This document shows positions 1 to 10,636 of a stretch of DNA of 36,540 nt, piece after piece. The DNA is from an uncultured Verrucomicrobiota bacterium (GTDB lineage: Bacteria; Verrucomicrobiota; Verrucomicrobiia; Limisphaerales; UBA1319): the NCBI GenBank assembly GCA_903845125.1, contig CAIMWS010000421.1, positions 1 through 36,540 on the forward strand, in the 5' to 3' direction. Numbering within the stretch: the stretch's first letter is position 1; every line of letters starts with the position of its first letter. The notes beneath the pieces were generated by a model, which worked only from the letters and a program-made list of their open reading frames with translations, did not search any database and had not been told where the DNA came from. A program made the translations under genes and the position numbers.

Positions 1-2
1 CG

Positions 3-1931
<1,929 letters not shown>

Positions 1932-1939
1932 AAAGGGGG

Positions 1940-4063
1940 TCAATCCTCCGCCCGGAGGAGGCCCATGGCCCATGGCCCCAGGCCAGGCAGCTGCACCTGG
2001 CAGGCGCCGGAGCCCGCGGCGGCGGAAACCTTTAATGGCCGCGACTCCCCGTTCATGGCGGTCCAGGTGCAGGTTGGCCAGGGCCGGTTCAGGCCCAGGG
2101 TGATTTCCGCGGCGGGGTCCAGGGTGGCGTTGAGCAGCACGCAGGCCAGGCGCCCGGGGCCGGGCTCGCGCACCCAGAGGTGGATGCGCGCGAAGGATTC
2201 CAAACGCACGGGCAGGCGGCCGCCGCCCAGCCAGCCGCACACGGCCTTCAGCTGGGAGGATTTGGCCAGGTTGTGGATTTGCGACCACGGGAAATAGCCC
2301 ATCACCACGACCCGCCCGCCCAAGGCATTGGTGAAGGCGGACATGGAGACGCCCAGATCCCGCCCGGAGTAATCGATCATCCGCGCCAGCGGCGCGGCGC
2401 CGGCACCGGTCAATTCCAGGCTGGTGGCCGGCTCGTGCCAGAAGGATTGGCGGCAATCGCGCGACCACCCGGCGAACCGCCCGTTCAGCGGGTGATCGCC
2501 CAGCACCTCGATGGCGTCAATGGGGCGCACCGGCCCCGGCTGGACGCCGGTCCACTCCGCCCGGCCCAGCCGCTGCAGGGCCTGCCACGCTGGCACATCC
2601 ATCAGCACGCCACCGGTGAAGATCTGGCGCAGCTCCGCCTGGCTGAAGGTGGTCAAACCCGGACCGGACAAGGCGGTGACGCGCGCGCCGGCCGGGCCGT
2701 GGCAAAGCGGCAGGCCGATCTCCCCCAGCACATAGGCCTGCATCGCCCCACCCACGGCGTCCCCGGGCCCCTCGGGCCAGGATCCGTCGGCGCTGTTGCT
2801 CGCGAAGGAGTCGCGGTTCCAGGCTGGCCACACGCCGAGGAGGGGCGCCCGGCCCAGCTCCCGGCGCAGCACCCGGCAGAAGGGCCGGGCCTGGTGGATG
2901 CGCCGCAGCAGCGGCTCGTATTCGCCGAGCGGCTCGGACCGCTGGGCCAGGACATTGAAGGCGGTGCCGGTGGTGCCCGCGGCCATGTGCGCCAGAGCCT
3001 CCACCACGGTGGTTTCCGCGCTTTTGCGCAGGAGCTGGTAGGGGAAGTTCTCGATCTCCGACTGGATCACCCGGATCTCTGCCGGCAGCTGGGCCACCTG
3101 CCGGCCGATGTCGTGGGCCTTGCCCACCAGCCCCACCAGCGATTCATCAGAGTAAAAGCCGCCGCCCGGGCGCCAGCGCACCTCCCGGCCCTCCGGCCCG
3201 GCCAGGGTTTTGGCCCAGCGCCCGAAGGCATACCCCTCGTAAAACCGGTCGCCCGTCATAAACCCCAGCGGCAGGGCGGGCCGGAGCTGGTGCACGGTCC
3301 GCTCGATGAGCTGGAAGAGCTGGTCGAGGGTGGTCCGGTTGTGCTCCAGCCAGCGGCGGCGCAGGGCCAGCCGCTCCTCCAGCGGGCCGGCGCCGAAGGC
3401 AGCGAGGAGGGATTCCCGCGTGAACGTCCGCCCGGCCGTGGCGGAGAAACGCGCGAGGCACCCGGGGCAAAAACAGGTGAGCCCGATGGGCATGTGCCCG
3501 GCCAGGCGGACGTCGTCATCGATCCACAGGAAATCCGGGGCGGCCTGGGCCAGGGCGGTGTAAACCTGCACGGTGTAGGCGCGAAACTCCTCCCCCGCCG
3601 GGCAATAGGAGCCGCGCGAGACCTGGCCGTGGGGGTCCATCACCCGCGGCCACGGTTCATCCAGGGAACCGGGCAGGTTCTCCTCGTGGTGGCCCATGGT
3701 GGCCAGGTGGTTGATGCCCGCGGCCATCCCCTCCTGGCGGACCCGGGGCAGGATCGCGGCGAGGCGCTCGGCCCGGCGTTGGATCTCCGGCAGGGTCAGG
3801 GGCGGGTGCGTGCTCGAGGTGAAGAACGACAGCTCGTCCGCCGTGCCCGGGTATTTCCGGAAAAAGGCCAGCAAGCCCTGGAAACGGTCCTCGGGGAACC
3901 ATTGCTCCAGGGAAATGCGGAAGGCCACCAGGCCCTCGTCCGGCTTTGCCAGCGGCTTGGCGGCGGGCGAATTTTCCGCGGCCAGCCCGGGGGCGAGGGC
4001 CAGGGCGCCGGCGGCCAGGCTGGAGCGGTGGAGAAAGGCCCGGCGATTCAGTGGGGTGTTCAT
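1940..4063 (-). CDS. Tat-exported TIM-barrel-like (glycoside-hydrolase-like) protein of unknown function
   Basis: The 707-residue protein starts with a twin-arginine signal (NRRAFLHRS, Arg7-Arg8) and a hydrophobic stretch ending near APGLAA, so it should be exported folded. I recognise no characterised family with certainty. The region 45-400 alternates strands and helices like a TIM barrel and has the acidic cluster DFLWIDDDVRL (177-187), a cysteine pair CFCPGC (197-202) and FMTGDRFYEGYAF. The C-terminal third holds a class-I-glutamine-amidotransferase-like stretch and a short beta domain (SFARIHLWVREPG). That arrangement resembles GH42/GHL-type beta-galactosidase-like hydrolases; this is inference. 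It is the last gene of the minus-strand glycan operon, 85 bases after the DUF5695 gene, and converges on the kinase at 1931. The start is the ATG with GGGA about 7-10 bases upstream. A structural metal site at the Cys pair is possible. Confident as a gene, weak on function. Confidence 0.85.
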   Translation of the reverse strand: MNTPLNRRAFLHRSSLAAGALALAPGLAAENSPAAKPLAKPDEGLVAFRISLEQWFPEDRFQGLLAFFRKYPGTADELSFFTSSTHPPLTLPEIQRRAERLAAILPRVRQEGMAAGINHLATMGHHEENLPGSLDEPWPRVMDPHGQVSRGSYCPAGEEFRAYTVQVYTALAQAAPDFLWIDDDVRLAGHMPIGLTCFCPGCLARFSATAGRTFTRESLLAAFGAGPLEERLALRRRWLEHNRTTLDQLFQLIERTVHQLRPALPLGFMTGDRFYEGYAFGRWAKTLAGPEGREVRWRPGGGFYSDESLVGLVGKAHDIGRQVAQLPAEIRVIQSEIENFPYQLLRKSAETTVVEALAHMAAGTTGTAFNVLAQRSEPLGEYEPLLRRIHQARPFCRVLRRELGRAPLLGVWPAWNRDSFASNSADGSWPEGPGDAVGGAMQAYVLGEIGLPLCHGPAGARVTALSGPGLTTFSQAELRQIFTGGVLMDVPAWQALQRLGRAEWTGVQPGPVRPIDAIEVLGDHPLNGRFAGWSRDCRQSFWHEPATSLELTGAGAAPLARMIDYSGRDLGVSMSAFTNALGGRVVVMGYFPWSQIHNLAKSSQLKAVCGWLGGGRLPVRLESFARIHLWVREPGPGRLACVLLNATLDPAAEITLGLNRPWPTCTWTAMNGESRPLKVSAAAGSGACQVQLPGLGPWAMGLLRAED

Positions 4064-4148
4064 AAATATTCCCGCAAGGTTTTGTTTTTGAGGATGCCCC
4101 GCCCGCCCGGCGCAGGCAAGCAGATCCGGTCCATCAGGCGGGGTCGGC

Positions 4149-7010
4149 TCACAGTTCGATCTCCACGGTGGTTGCGGAGCGCGCGTCCACCGGGATGGGG
4201 ACCACCAAGGCCGCGCCCGCGGGGCGCCCGGGTTCGGGCTGCGGCTGGCCGTTCACCCGCAGCGTGCAGCGGCCCGCGGGCCGCCCCTCGAGCCGGAGTT
4301 GGGTGGTGTGCGGGCCGCCCCCCCGGTTCTCCAAGGTGAACCGCAGCCGGTCCAGCGCCTCGTTCACCTCCAGCGCCTGGTCGCGGGCGAAGCCGTCGCG
4401 GTCCAGCTCCGCGTGCAGCCGCCGCCCGCCCAGCAGGGCGCTGAAACGCTGCCGGACACCGTCCCGGGGGATCACCGCGATGGCGCCGCCGCGCTGGCTG
4501 GCCTCGCCCCCATAGGCGAACAGGCCGAAGACCGGGTCTGCAAACAGCACCGTGCGGGCCGCCTCGATGCCCGCCACCAGGCCGTGGTCCGCCTCGCCGC
4601 AGACCGGCCAGGCTCCCCGGGGCAGGCCGGTGGTGGCGGGATTCCACTCCGTGCCGGACTGGCGGGGCTGGAATCCCCAGCTCAGGGCGCCATCGTGGAG
4701 CGGGCCGGGCGTCCAGAAGCCGTAATTGGAGGCGGCATCGCCGCTATTCATCAGCGCCCAGGAACTGAGCAGCGAGGCCGAGCCGAGCCGGAGGTTGGCG
4801 GCGGGCTCGGGATCGTGGCGCAGGGCGTAATCGAGCACCGCCCAGCCGCCCATCTGAGACATGTAACTCAGGGTGTAACTGCCGGACCCACAGCCGCGGA
4901 AATCGCTGCCGAGCGACCAGTAATTGGCCTCGAGCACGCCCCGGCAGGCGAGGTTCGCCGCGTGCTGGCGCGCCAGGAATTCCCGGTGCCGGGCCGGGTC
5001 GATGGCCGGATGCGAAAACCACTTCCCCGAATTGCGGTCCTGCCAGAGCCTGGCATCCGGCTGGAGCGGGACGGAGACGGCATAATTGCCGATGGCGTAG
5101 GTGGACTCGTAAGCGGTGGAGTCGATGGGCATCTCCGAGGCGAAGGGCCACGGGCTGTCGTAGATGAAATACTTGACCTTCTTTTCCCATTCGGCGCGCA
5201 GGCGGGCGGCCGCGTCCGGGCGCCCCTCAGTCTCCAGGGCGGCGATGAGCGGGAGCAGGTATTTCTCGTGGAAATTCCCCACAGTGTACTGCCAGTAAAC
5301 CCACCCGGTGAAGCTCCAGCCGCCCTCCATGCGGAGGCCGGCCGGCACCTCGAAGAAGGCCTGGGCCGTCCCGCGGGCGCGCTCCAGGTAGCCGGCGGCA
5401 TCCAGCTCCCGCACCAGGCCGGGCTGCTGCCTGGCGATGCGGTACAGGTTATAGTACAGGGCGAAATAGGTTGGGTAGTCAAAAGTGCGCCACAGGCGGC
5501 AGGCGCTGGGGCCGCCCGGGCGGCTCACCCCGCCGGCGAGCGGATCGCGCGCGGAGAAGCGGTTTTGCTGCCAGGAGTCGGAGCCGTAAATCCCGTAGGG
5601 ATACGGGGTCTCCGCCCCGGTGCGCTGGTGCCGGCCCCAGACGAAATGCTTGATGAAATACTCCAGCGAGGCGACCTCGGCGGCCTCGGGATAGGCCACG
5701 TTCTTCTCGGCGACCAGCAGGCATTTGCTGTTGGAGGGATCGTCCGACCCGCTCACCGCGTAGGGATGCTGGCCACCGGTGTGCTCCGGCCCGAGGAGGT
5801 TCCGGCCCGCCGGCTGCCGGCGGTCCCAGAGGCTGTAGAGGCCGTCGTACCATTTCGCCGGATCGCGGTGCTGCTGTTTCTGGACGATGAAGGCCGCCCG
5901 CTTTTTGATGAGCGTCTCCAGTGGCTCGGTGACGAAGAACTCCAGCGGCAGGGAACGCCCGCCACCGTAATGGACCACCAGCCGGTTTTCCCCCAGCCGC
6001 GCGAATTTCACCCGCCAGACCGGCCCGCCGCCCGCCGGGCCGGGCAGCGCCTCCACCCAGGTGGCGCCGGGGAATTCCGGCTCGATCCGGTCCAGGGGAT
6101 GCCGGGTGCGCAGGGCCAGCCGGGCCTCCAGATCCCGGGGCACCACCATGCCGGGCGCCACCTGGACATCCACGCCCCCGTGCTGTAAGAGCAGCTCGCG
6201 CACGCCCGCATAGGAATCGGCCCAGCGGAAGGCGAACGCGTAGCGCGCGGCCTCCCCCGGCGGCAGGATCCGGCTCGTGCGCGGCTGGCGCCAGGTGCCA
6301 GCCCGGTCCGTCTCCGCCCTGGCGGCCGAGTGGATGAACGCCGTGAACTGCTCCCGCCCAAAGGCATAATCCATGCCCGTGGCCGTGAAGAATTCCAGGT
6401 GCGCGTCCTCCTCCGGCAGCAGCACCAGGAACGGGCCGGCGCCCTTCACCGGGAGCCAGCAGGCGAACGAGCCATGGCCGGCGATCTGGGCGTGCCGGAA
6501 TACCCGGCGCACGAAGGTTTCCTCATGGTCCCAGACATAGTCGGTGTTCATCGGCAGCGGCAGCGCGAGGTCGCCAATTTCGAGCGGCGCCCCCGAGGTG
6601 TTTTGGACGGCAATTTCCCACCGGAGAGTGTCCCCGCAGCCTCGCAGCGCAGAGCGGGCTTCCACCCCGGCCGCGCCCGGTCCCGCCTCCCGCCAGGCCG
6701 CGCCGGGGGCACGCACGCGCCATTGGATCGCCCCCAGGCTGGCCCCCGCCCGGAGGAACTCCACCCGGCTGGGGTCCCCCGCCCGGCGCAGGCTGGTGAG
6801 GAAGCCGGTTTTCGGATCGGCAGCCACCTGGAAACTCCCCGCCGCCTCCTCCAGGGTGGGCTGGGGCCCGTTTGGATGGCCTTCCCCGCTCAACTGGTTT
6901 GGCACGCCCAGGCCCCAGGCCAGGACCATCGCCCATCCCCAGCCGGCCAGCCCGGCCCTTAAACGGATTCGGTCCTTCGGAAAATGGTGGGTGAAAGGGT
7001 GGGGATTCAT
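4149..7010 (-). CDS. DUF5695 domain protein, exported, probable glycan-active enzyme
   Basis: The 953-residue protein has a charged N-terminus, then the hydrophobic stretch AGWGWAMVLAWGLGV, read as a signal peptide with a long n-region. The body matches my recollection of the DUF5695 family. An N-terminal beta-sandwich is followed by a segment rich in Trp and Tyr (YPYGIYGSDSWQQNRF, WSFTGWVYWQYTVGNFHEKY) typical of alpha/alpha-barrel carbohydrate-active enzymes, and then a C-terminal beta domain (LRFTLENRGGGPHTTQLRLE). No characterised activity can be assigned from sequence. Its ATG overlaps the stop of the upstream phosphoesterase gene by the tetranucleotide ATGA (7007-7010), so the two are translationally coupled and surely co-transcribed. 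The neighbouring GH127 gene suggests a role in degrading arabinose-containing plant or algal glycans. No Shine-Dalgarno sequence precedes the start, in keeping with coupling. Confidence 0.9.
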   Translation of the reverse strand: MNPHPFTHHFPKDRIRLRAGLAGWGWAMVLAWGLGVPNQLSGEGHPNGPQPTLEEAAGSFQVAADPKTGFLTSLRRAGDPSRVEFLRAGASLGAIQWRVRAPGAAWREAGPGAAGVEARSALRGCGDTLRWEIAVQNTSGAPLEIGDLALPLPMNTDYVWDHEETFVRRVFRHAQIAGHGSFACWLPVKGAGPFLVLLPEEDAHLEFFTATGMDYAFGREQFTAFIHSAARAETDRAGTWRQPRTSRILPPGEAARYAFAFRWADSYAGVRELLLQHGGVDVQVAPGMVVPRDLEARLALRTRHPLDRIEPEFPGATWVEALPGPAGGGPVWRVKFARLGENRLVVHYGGGRSLPLEFFVTEPLETLIKKRAAFIVQKQQHRDPAKWYDGLYSLWDRRQPAGRNLLGPEHTGGQHPYAVSGSDDPSNSKCLLVAEKNVAYPEAAEVASLEYFIKHFVWGRHQRTGAETPYPYGIYGSDSWQQNRFSARDPLAGGVSRPGGPSACRLWRTFDYPTYFALYYNLYRIARQQPGLVRELDAAGYLERARGTAQAFFEVPAGLRMEGGWSFTGWVYWQYTVGNFHEKYLLPLIAALETEGRPDAAARLRAEWEKKVKYFIYDSPWPFASEMPIDSTAYESTYAIGNYAVSVPLQPDARLWQDRNSGKWFSHPAIDPARHREFLARQHAANLACRGVLEANYWSLGSDFRGCGSGSYTLSYMSQMGGWAVLDYALRHDPEPAANLRLGSASLLSSWALMNSGDAASNYGFWTPGPLHDGALSWGFQPRQSGTEWNPATTGLPRGAWPVCGEADHGLVAGIEAARTVLFADPVFGLFAYGGEASQRGGAIAVIPRDGVRQRFSALLGGRRLHAELDRDGFARDQALEVNEALDRLRFTLENRGGGPHTTQLRLEGRPAGRCTLRVNGQPQPEPGRPAGAALVVPIPVDARSATTVEIEL

Positions 7011-8152
7011 GGGTTCAAGGTTTTGACCAAACTGACGGCCCGGTCCTCATTCCAATCCGGACCCCGGAAATGGACGGCGGTCAACCGTGCGCCAGCCACC
7101 CGCACCACCCACCCGGCGGCGCCACAGGAGACGATGTCGTATTGCCGGAGCCGGGCGGGCACGCCTTCCGGGAACATTTTGGCGAGATCCTCCGCCGACC
7201 GCTGCGGATCGGGCCAGAGGTAATGGGCGGCGTGGTGGTCGTGGCCATGGAAAATGGCGACGACATTATAATCCTTGATCAAATCGTAAACCGCGCGGCG
7301 CTGCCTGGGGGTCCACCAATTCCAATCGTTTAAGGAAAAGCCGTCGAAGCCATAGTGGTGCAACAGGATCACCGGCTCACCCGATGCCCCCACCTGGCGG
7401 GCCAGGTAATCCCGGAGGAAGGAAAAGGCTCCTTCCGGATCGTTCCAGCTCCCCGGCCCCGGCTGCCCATATTTGAAAGGCGTCGCCGCATCGGTGCCAT
7501 CGGCCGGGCAGAGGCCCAGGAAAATCCAGTGCACCCCCTCCCGGCGGAAGGCGGAATGCACCCCGTTGGCCGAAAGGGCGGCGAGCCAACCGGCGGCGGC
7601 CGCGCGGCGGTTGCGCTCCACGAGCCCCCGCCTCGGCGCGCCCAGGGCAGCGCCGTCGTGGTTGCCCGCGATGGCCTGGACCGGCGCCTGGTGGGAGCCA
7701 AAGGCAATCCCGGCGGCGGGAAACACCTCCTCAAAGCCCCGCCACTGCTCCCGCAGCCGGGCGGGGTCCGGATGGCCATCCACCAGATCGCCCAGGATGA
7801 ACAGGGCGGCGGGCCGGGCCACGGTGGCCAGGTCCCATCCGGCCCATTCCGGCCGCCGGGGATAAGGCCGCCCCACCAGGGCGCGCCAGGTGTCGAGCCC
7901 GGCCCTGGCCTTGGCCAGGGTGTCCTCCGGGGTGACCACCGGGCAGGCCTTGAGGTTCTCCAAGCCGAGGTGCGTGTCGGACAGGATAAATACCGTGTAA
8001 TCCCGCGGGCCGGCACTGCCCGGGGCCTCCGCCCCGGCGCCCCTGGCTCCCGCCACCAGCAGCAGCGCCAGGAGCGGGGCGGAAAGTCGGGCCAGGCGGT
8101 GGGGCCGGTGGCGCCTGGCGGCCGGCAAGGGCTTGAATCCAAATCGTCTCAT
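7007..8152 (-). CDS. Exported calcineurin-like metallophosphoesterase
   Basis: The 381-residue protein carries the full dinuclear-metal signature of calcineurin-like phosphoesterases. The motifs are ILSDTHLG (Asp59, His61), ILGDLVDGH (Asp122), IAGNHDG (Asn164, His165, Asp166), ILLHHYGFDG (His265/266) and IFHGHDHHAAH (His302, His304). A basic start followed by the hydrophobic LSAPLLALLLVAGARGAGAEA is a Sec signal peptide, placing the enzyme in the periplasm or outside. Family members hydrolyse phosphomono- or diesters; the substrate here is not predictable. It lies 30 bases after the GH127 gene and overlaps the DUF5695 gene by 4 bases, so it belongs to the glycan operon. It could remove phosphate substituents from a glycan or nucleotide sugar (inference). 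A second, only distantly similar phosphoesterase is divergent at 11893. Confidence 0.93.
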   Translation of the reverse strand: MRRFGFKPLPAARRHRPHRLARLSAPLLALLLVAGARGAGAEAPGSAGPRDYTVFILSDTHLGLENLKACPVVTPEDTLAKARAGLDTWRALVGRPYPRRPEWAGWDLATVARPAALFILGDLVDGHPDPARLREQWRGFEEVFPAAGIAFGSHQAPVQAIAGNHDGAALGAPRRGLVERNRRAAAAGWLAALSANGVHSAFRREGVHWIFLGLCPADGTDAATPFKYGQPGPGSWNDPEGAFSFLRDYLARQVGASGEPVILLHHYGFDGFSLNDWNWWTPRQRRAVYDLIKDYNVVAIFHGHDHHAAHYLWPDPQRSAEDLAKMFPEGVPARLRQYDIVSCGAAGWVVRVAGARLTAVHFRGPDWNEDRAVSLVKTLNP

Positions 8153-8182
8153 GGCTCGGAATAACCGATTGCGGTTCAGGGT

Positions 8183-10624
8183 TTAGGGATCCACCTTTTC
8201 ACCGGGCTGGCGGCCGGTGACCATCCGCACTTCATAGACCGGGCCGGCGCTTTGGCCGGGGCGAGCCTGAAACCGGACGGTCACTTTCTCCTTGCCCGCC
8301 AGCAGGGCCGCGGGGAGGGGATATTCGGCGCCCTGGTAGTCGTCGCGCCCGCCCGACAGCTTCGGCGTCGCCACCCGGGCGCCGTCCACCAGCAGGTCGA
8401 ACTCCCGGCCGTCGTCCCCACCCCAGTATAAGGCCCGCACCGCCGCGGCAGCGGCCTTGGGCGGCAGCGCCAGCTCGCAGCTGAACCACCCGCCGTCGCG
8501 GGCGTCGCGCCAGCGCCGGCCCTGCGTCCCGCGGCCGGCCTGGGAGCGCTCGGAGCGGAGGTTGTGGTCGATTTCCGGCTGCTGTTCCCCCAGCCGCACG
8601 CGGTCGGTGGTGCGCGCCTCCAGCTCCTGCTCCCGGCGCCCGGCCTCGGCCAATTGGCGCTGGCGCGCCTGCCATTGAGCCAGGCTGCCGACCGGCCAGT
8701 AAATGGCGTAGCGCTGGAAGTGGACCCGGAAAAACGGCGCCAGCGTCACGTCGCGCGGCTGGACCAGCCCGGCCGTGCGGAACACCCCTTCACGGCCCGG
8801 CTCGGGCGCGATATGGGAGAGGATCTCCGCCTCGTCCCCGGCCACGATCATCGGCGCCCGGGCCAGCGGCATCAGCGCCTTGGCGGGGGTGTAGCCGCCG
8901 ATGAAGTCCGCCTGCTCCAGCCCCTCGCTGCCCAGCTCGCCCGCCAGCAGGATGGGGCCGTGGAACAAGGAAACCCACCCCGGGCTTTGCGGCTGGCGCA
9001 CCACCCGCAGCCGCATCGGCAGCCCGGCCCGCAGCCGGTCGCCGGCGCGCCAGGTGCGGGTGATGGCGGCGAACCCCCCGGGCTGGGTGGCGGCCGCCAC
9101 CGGCTCGCCGTTCAGCTGCAGTTCCCAAGCCGCGGCGAGCCAGGCCGGATGCCGGAGGCGCAGCGTCAGCGGGCCGGCCGGCGCCGCGGTGATCACCAGG
9201 GTGGTGGCGGCCTCATCCGGGAAGCGGGTTTCCTGGCGCAGGCCCAGCCCCCGCTCCGGCCAGCTCAGCTCGGAGGCCAGGAACAGGTTCACCGACAGGG
9301 AGGATTGGTCGTGGGCGTAAATCAGCTCGCCGTAGCGCGCCGGGTTCTCCATGCCGGTGCCGGTGCAGCACCAGAAGGAGCGGAAATCGGTGCCGTAGCT
9401 GCGGGCGAATTCCGGGCGCAGGGGGGTGTAATACACAAAGGCGCCCGCCCCCGCCAGCGGCGCCTGCGAGGGGAGGAGGTGGTTGAACAGGGCGTTCTCG
9501 TAGAAATCAAGATAGGCCGGGTCCGGCCGTTCCCGGTGGAGCGCCGCCGTGAGCCGGAGCATGTTATACGTGTTGCACGTTTCCGGGCCGCCATCGTGGG
9601 TGATCTGCTCCGCCATTTCCTTCGGGTCCGGGAAATGTTCGTGCAGGCTGTTCCCGCCATTCACCCAGGTGCGGTTCGCCACCACGGTTTTCCAGAAAAA
9701 CGCCGCCGCCGCGCCGGGCCGGGCTTCGCCCGTCAGCTCGTGGATGCGCTGGAAGCCGGTGAATTTGGGGACCTGCGTGTTCGCGTGTTTCCCGGTGAGG
9801 ATGTCCCGCCCATCCGCCAGCGGATCCAGCAAGGCCCGGTGGGAGAAGCGGCGGGCGGCATCCAGGAATTGCGTTTCGCCCGTGATGGCGTACACATCCG
9901 CCAGCACCTCCGCCATCCCGCCGTGCTCCATGTCCAGCAACCGCTCGCGCCGTTCGTCCGGCAGGTCCCTCACCAGCGAGCCGCACCAGGCGGCCAGGCG
10001 CACCAGCACCTCGCGGGCGGGGCGGTCACCGCACCCGAGCCAGGCATCGCGCAGCCCCGCCAGTTCCTTGTGGATGGTGTAGAATGGCGCCCAGTATTTA
10101 TCGACGGTCTCCACCCGTCCGGCGCGGATGTCCGCCGCCAGCTCCCGCGCATAGGGGAACGCCACCAGCGAGCCATCCCCGCGCCGCTCCTGGCACAGCT
10201 GCAATTCCCCGGTAATATAGGCCACGCGCTCCCGCAGGCGCTGGTCGCCCGTCACCCGGTGCATCAGGCTCAAGGCGCTGAGATAATGGCCGAGGCTGTG
10301 GCCCGCCAGGGACCACGTCTTGCCCGGCTGGGCGGGGGATTCCCAGCCCCCGTAGGGTTTGGCCTTCGGCTCCAGGCCGGCCTCCACGCGGAATTGGGCC
10401 AGCAGGCGGTCCGGCTCCAGGCGCAGCAGATACGCCTGGTCCACCTCCTGCATCGTTTTGAACGGGCCGTCCAGCAGCCGCACCGCCCCCGGCGGGAACA
10501 GCTGCAAGGCGCCCGGCACGGCGGGCTTCACCGCCCAGCCGCCCGGCTCCTCCGGAACCGCGCCCGGCGCCGGGGAAATTTGGGAAACCGCCACGAGCAG
10601 GGCGGCGAACAGGCAGGTCTTCAT
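8183..10624 (-). CDS. GH127 beta-L-arabinofuranosidase-like glycosidase
   Basis: The 813-residue protein has a short signal peptide (MKTCLFAALLVAVSQISPAPGA) and the DUF1680/GH127 alpha/alpha-barrel. The Zn/thiolate centre of the family is visible: PETCNTYNMLRL supplies Glu348 and Cys350, and SFWCCTGTGMENPARYGE supplies Cys419-Cys420. In characterised GH127 enzymes such as HypBA1, these positions bind zinc and the first Cys of the pair is the nucleophile. The LHEHFPDP stretch (Glu329) is a candidate acid/base by position. Other family blocks are KTWSLAGHSLGHYLSAL and EHGGMAEVLADVYAITG. The C-terminal beta region (about 470-813) is extended compared with minimal members and ends in a module typical of exported Bacteroidota/Verrucomicrobiota GH127 enzymes. 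The expected reaction is release of L-arabinofuranose from arabinans or hydroxyproline-linked oligosaccharides. It is gene 2 of the operon, 12 bases after the propeller gene, with AGGA about 10 bases before its ATG. Confidence 0.96.
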   Translation of the reverse strand: MKTCLFAALLVAVSQISPAPGAVPEEPGGWAVKPAVPGALQLFPPGAVRLLDGPFKTMQEVDQAYLLRLEPDRLLAQFRVEAGLEPKAKPYGGWESPAQPGKTWSLAGHSLGHYLSALSLMHRVTGDQRLRERVAYITGELQLCQERRGDGSLVAFPYARELAADIRAGRVETVDKYWAPFYTIHKELAGLRDAWLGCGDRPAREVLVRLAAWCGSLVRDLPDERRERLLDMEHGGMAEVLADVYAITGETQFLDAARRFSHRALLDPLADGRDILTGKHANTQVPKFTGFQRIHELTGEARPGAAAAFFWKTVVANRTWVNGGNSLHEHFPDPKEMAEQITHDGGPETCNTYNMLRLTAALHRERPDPAYLDFYENALFNHLLPSQAPLAGAGAFVYYTPLRPEFARSYGTDFRSFWCCTGTGMENPARYGELIYAHDQSSLSVNLFLASELSWPERGLGLRQETRFPDEAATTLVITAAPAGPLTLRLRHPAWLAAAWELQLNGEPVAAATQPGGFAAITRTWRAGDRLRAGLPMRLRVVRQPQSPGWVSLFHGPILLAGELGSEGLEQADFIGGYTPAKALMPLARAPMIVAGDEAEILSHIAPEPGREGVFRTAGLVQPRDVTLAPFFRVHFQRYAIYWPVGSLAQWQARQRQLAEAGRREQELEARTTDRVRLGEQQPEIDHNLRSERSQAGRGTQGRRWRDARDGGWFSCELALPPKAAAAAVRALYWGGDDGREFDLLVDGARVATPKLSGGRDDYQGAEYPLPAALLAGKEKVTVRFQARPGQSAGPVYEVRMVTGRQPGEKVDP

Positions 10625-10636
10625 ACGCGGGGGATC

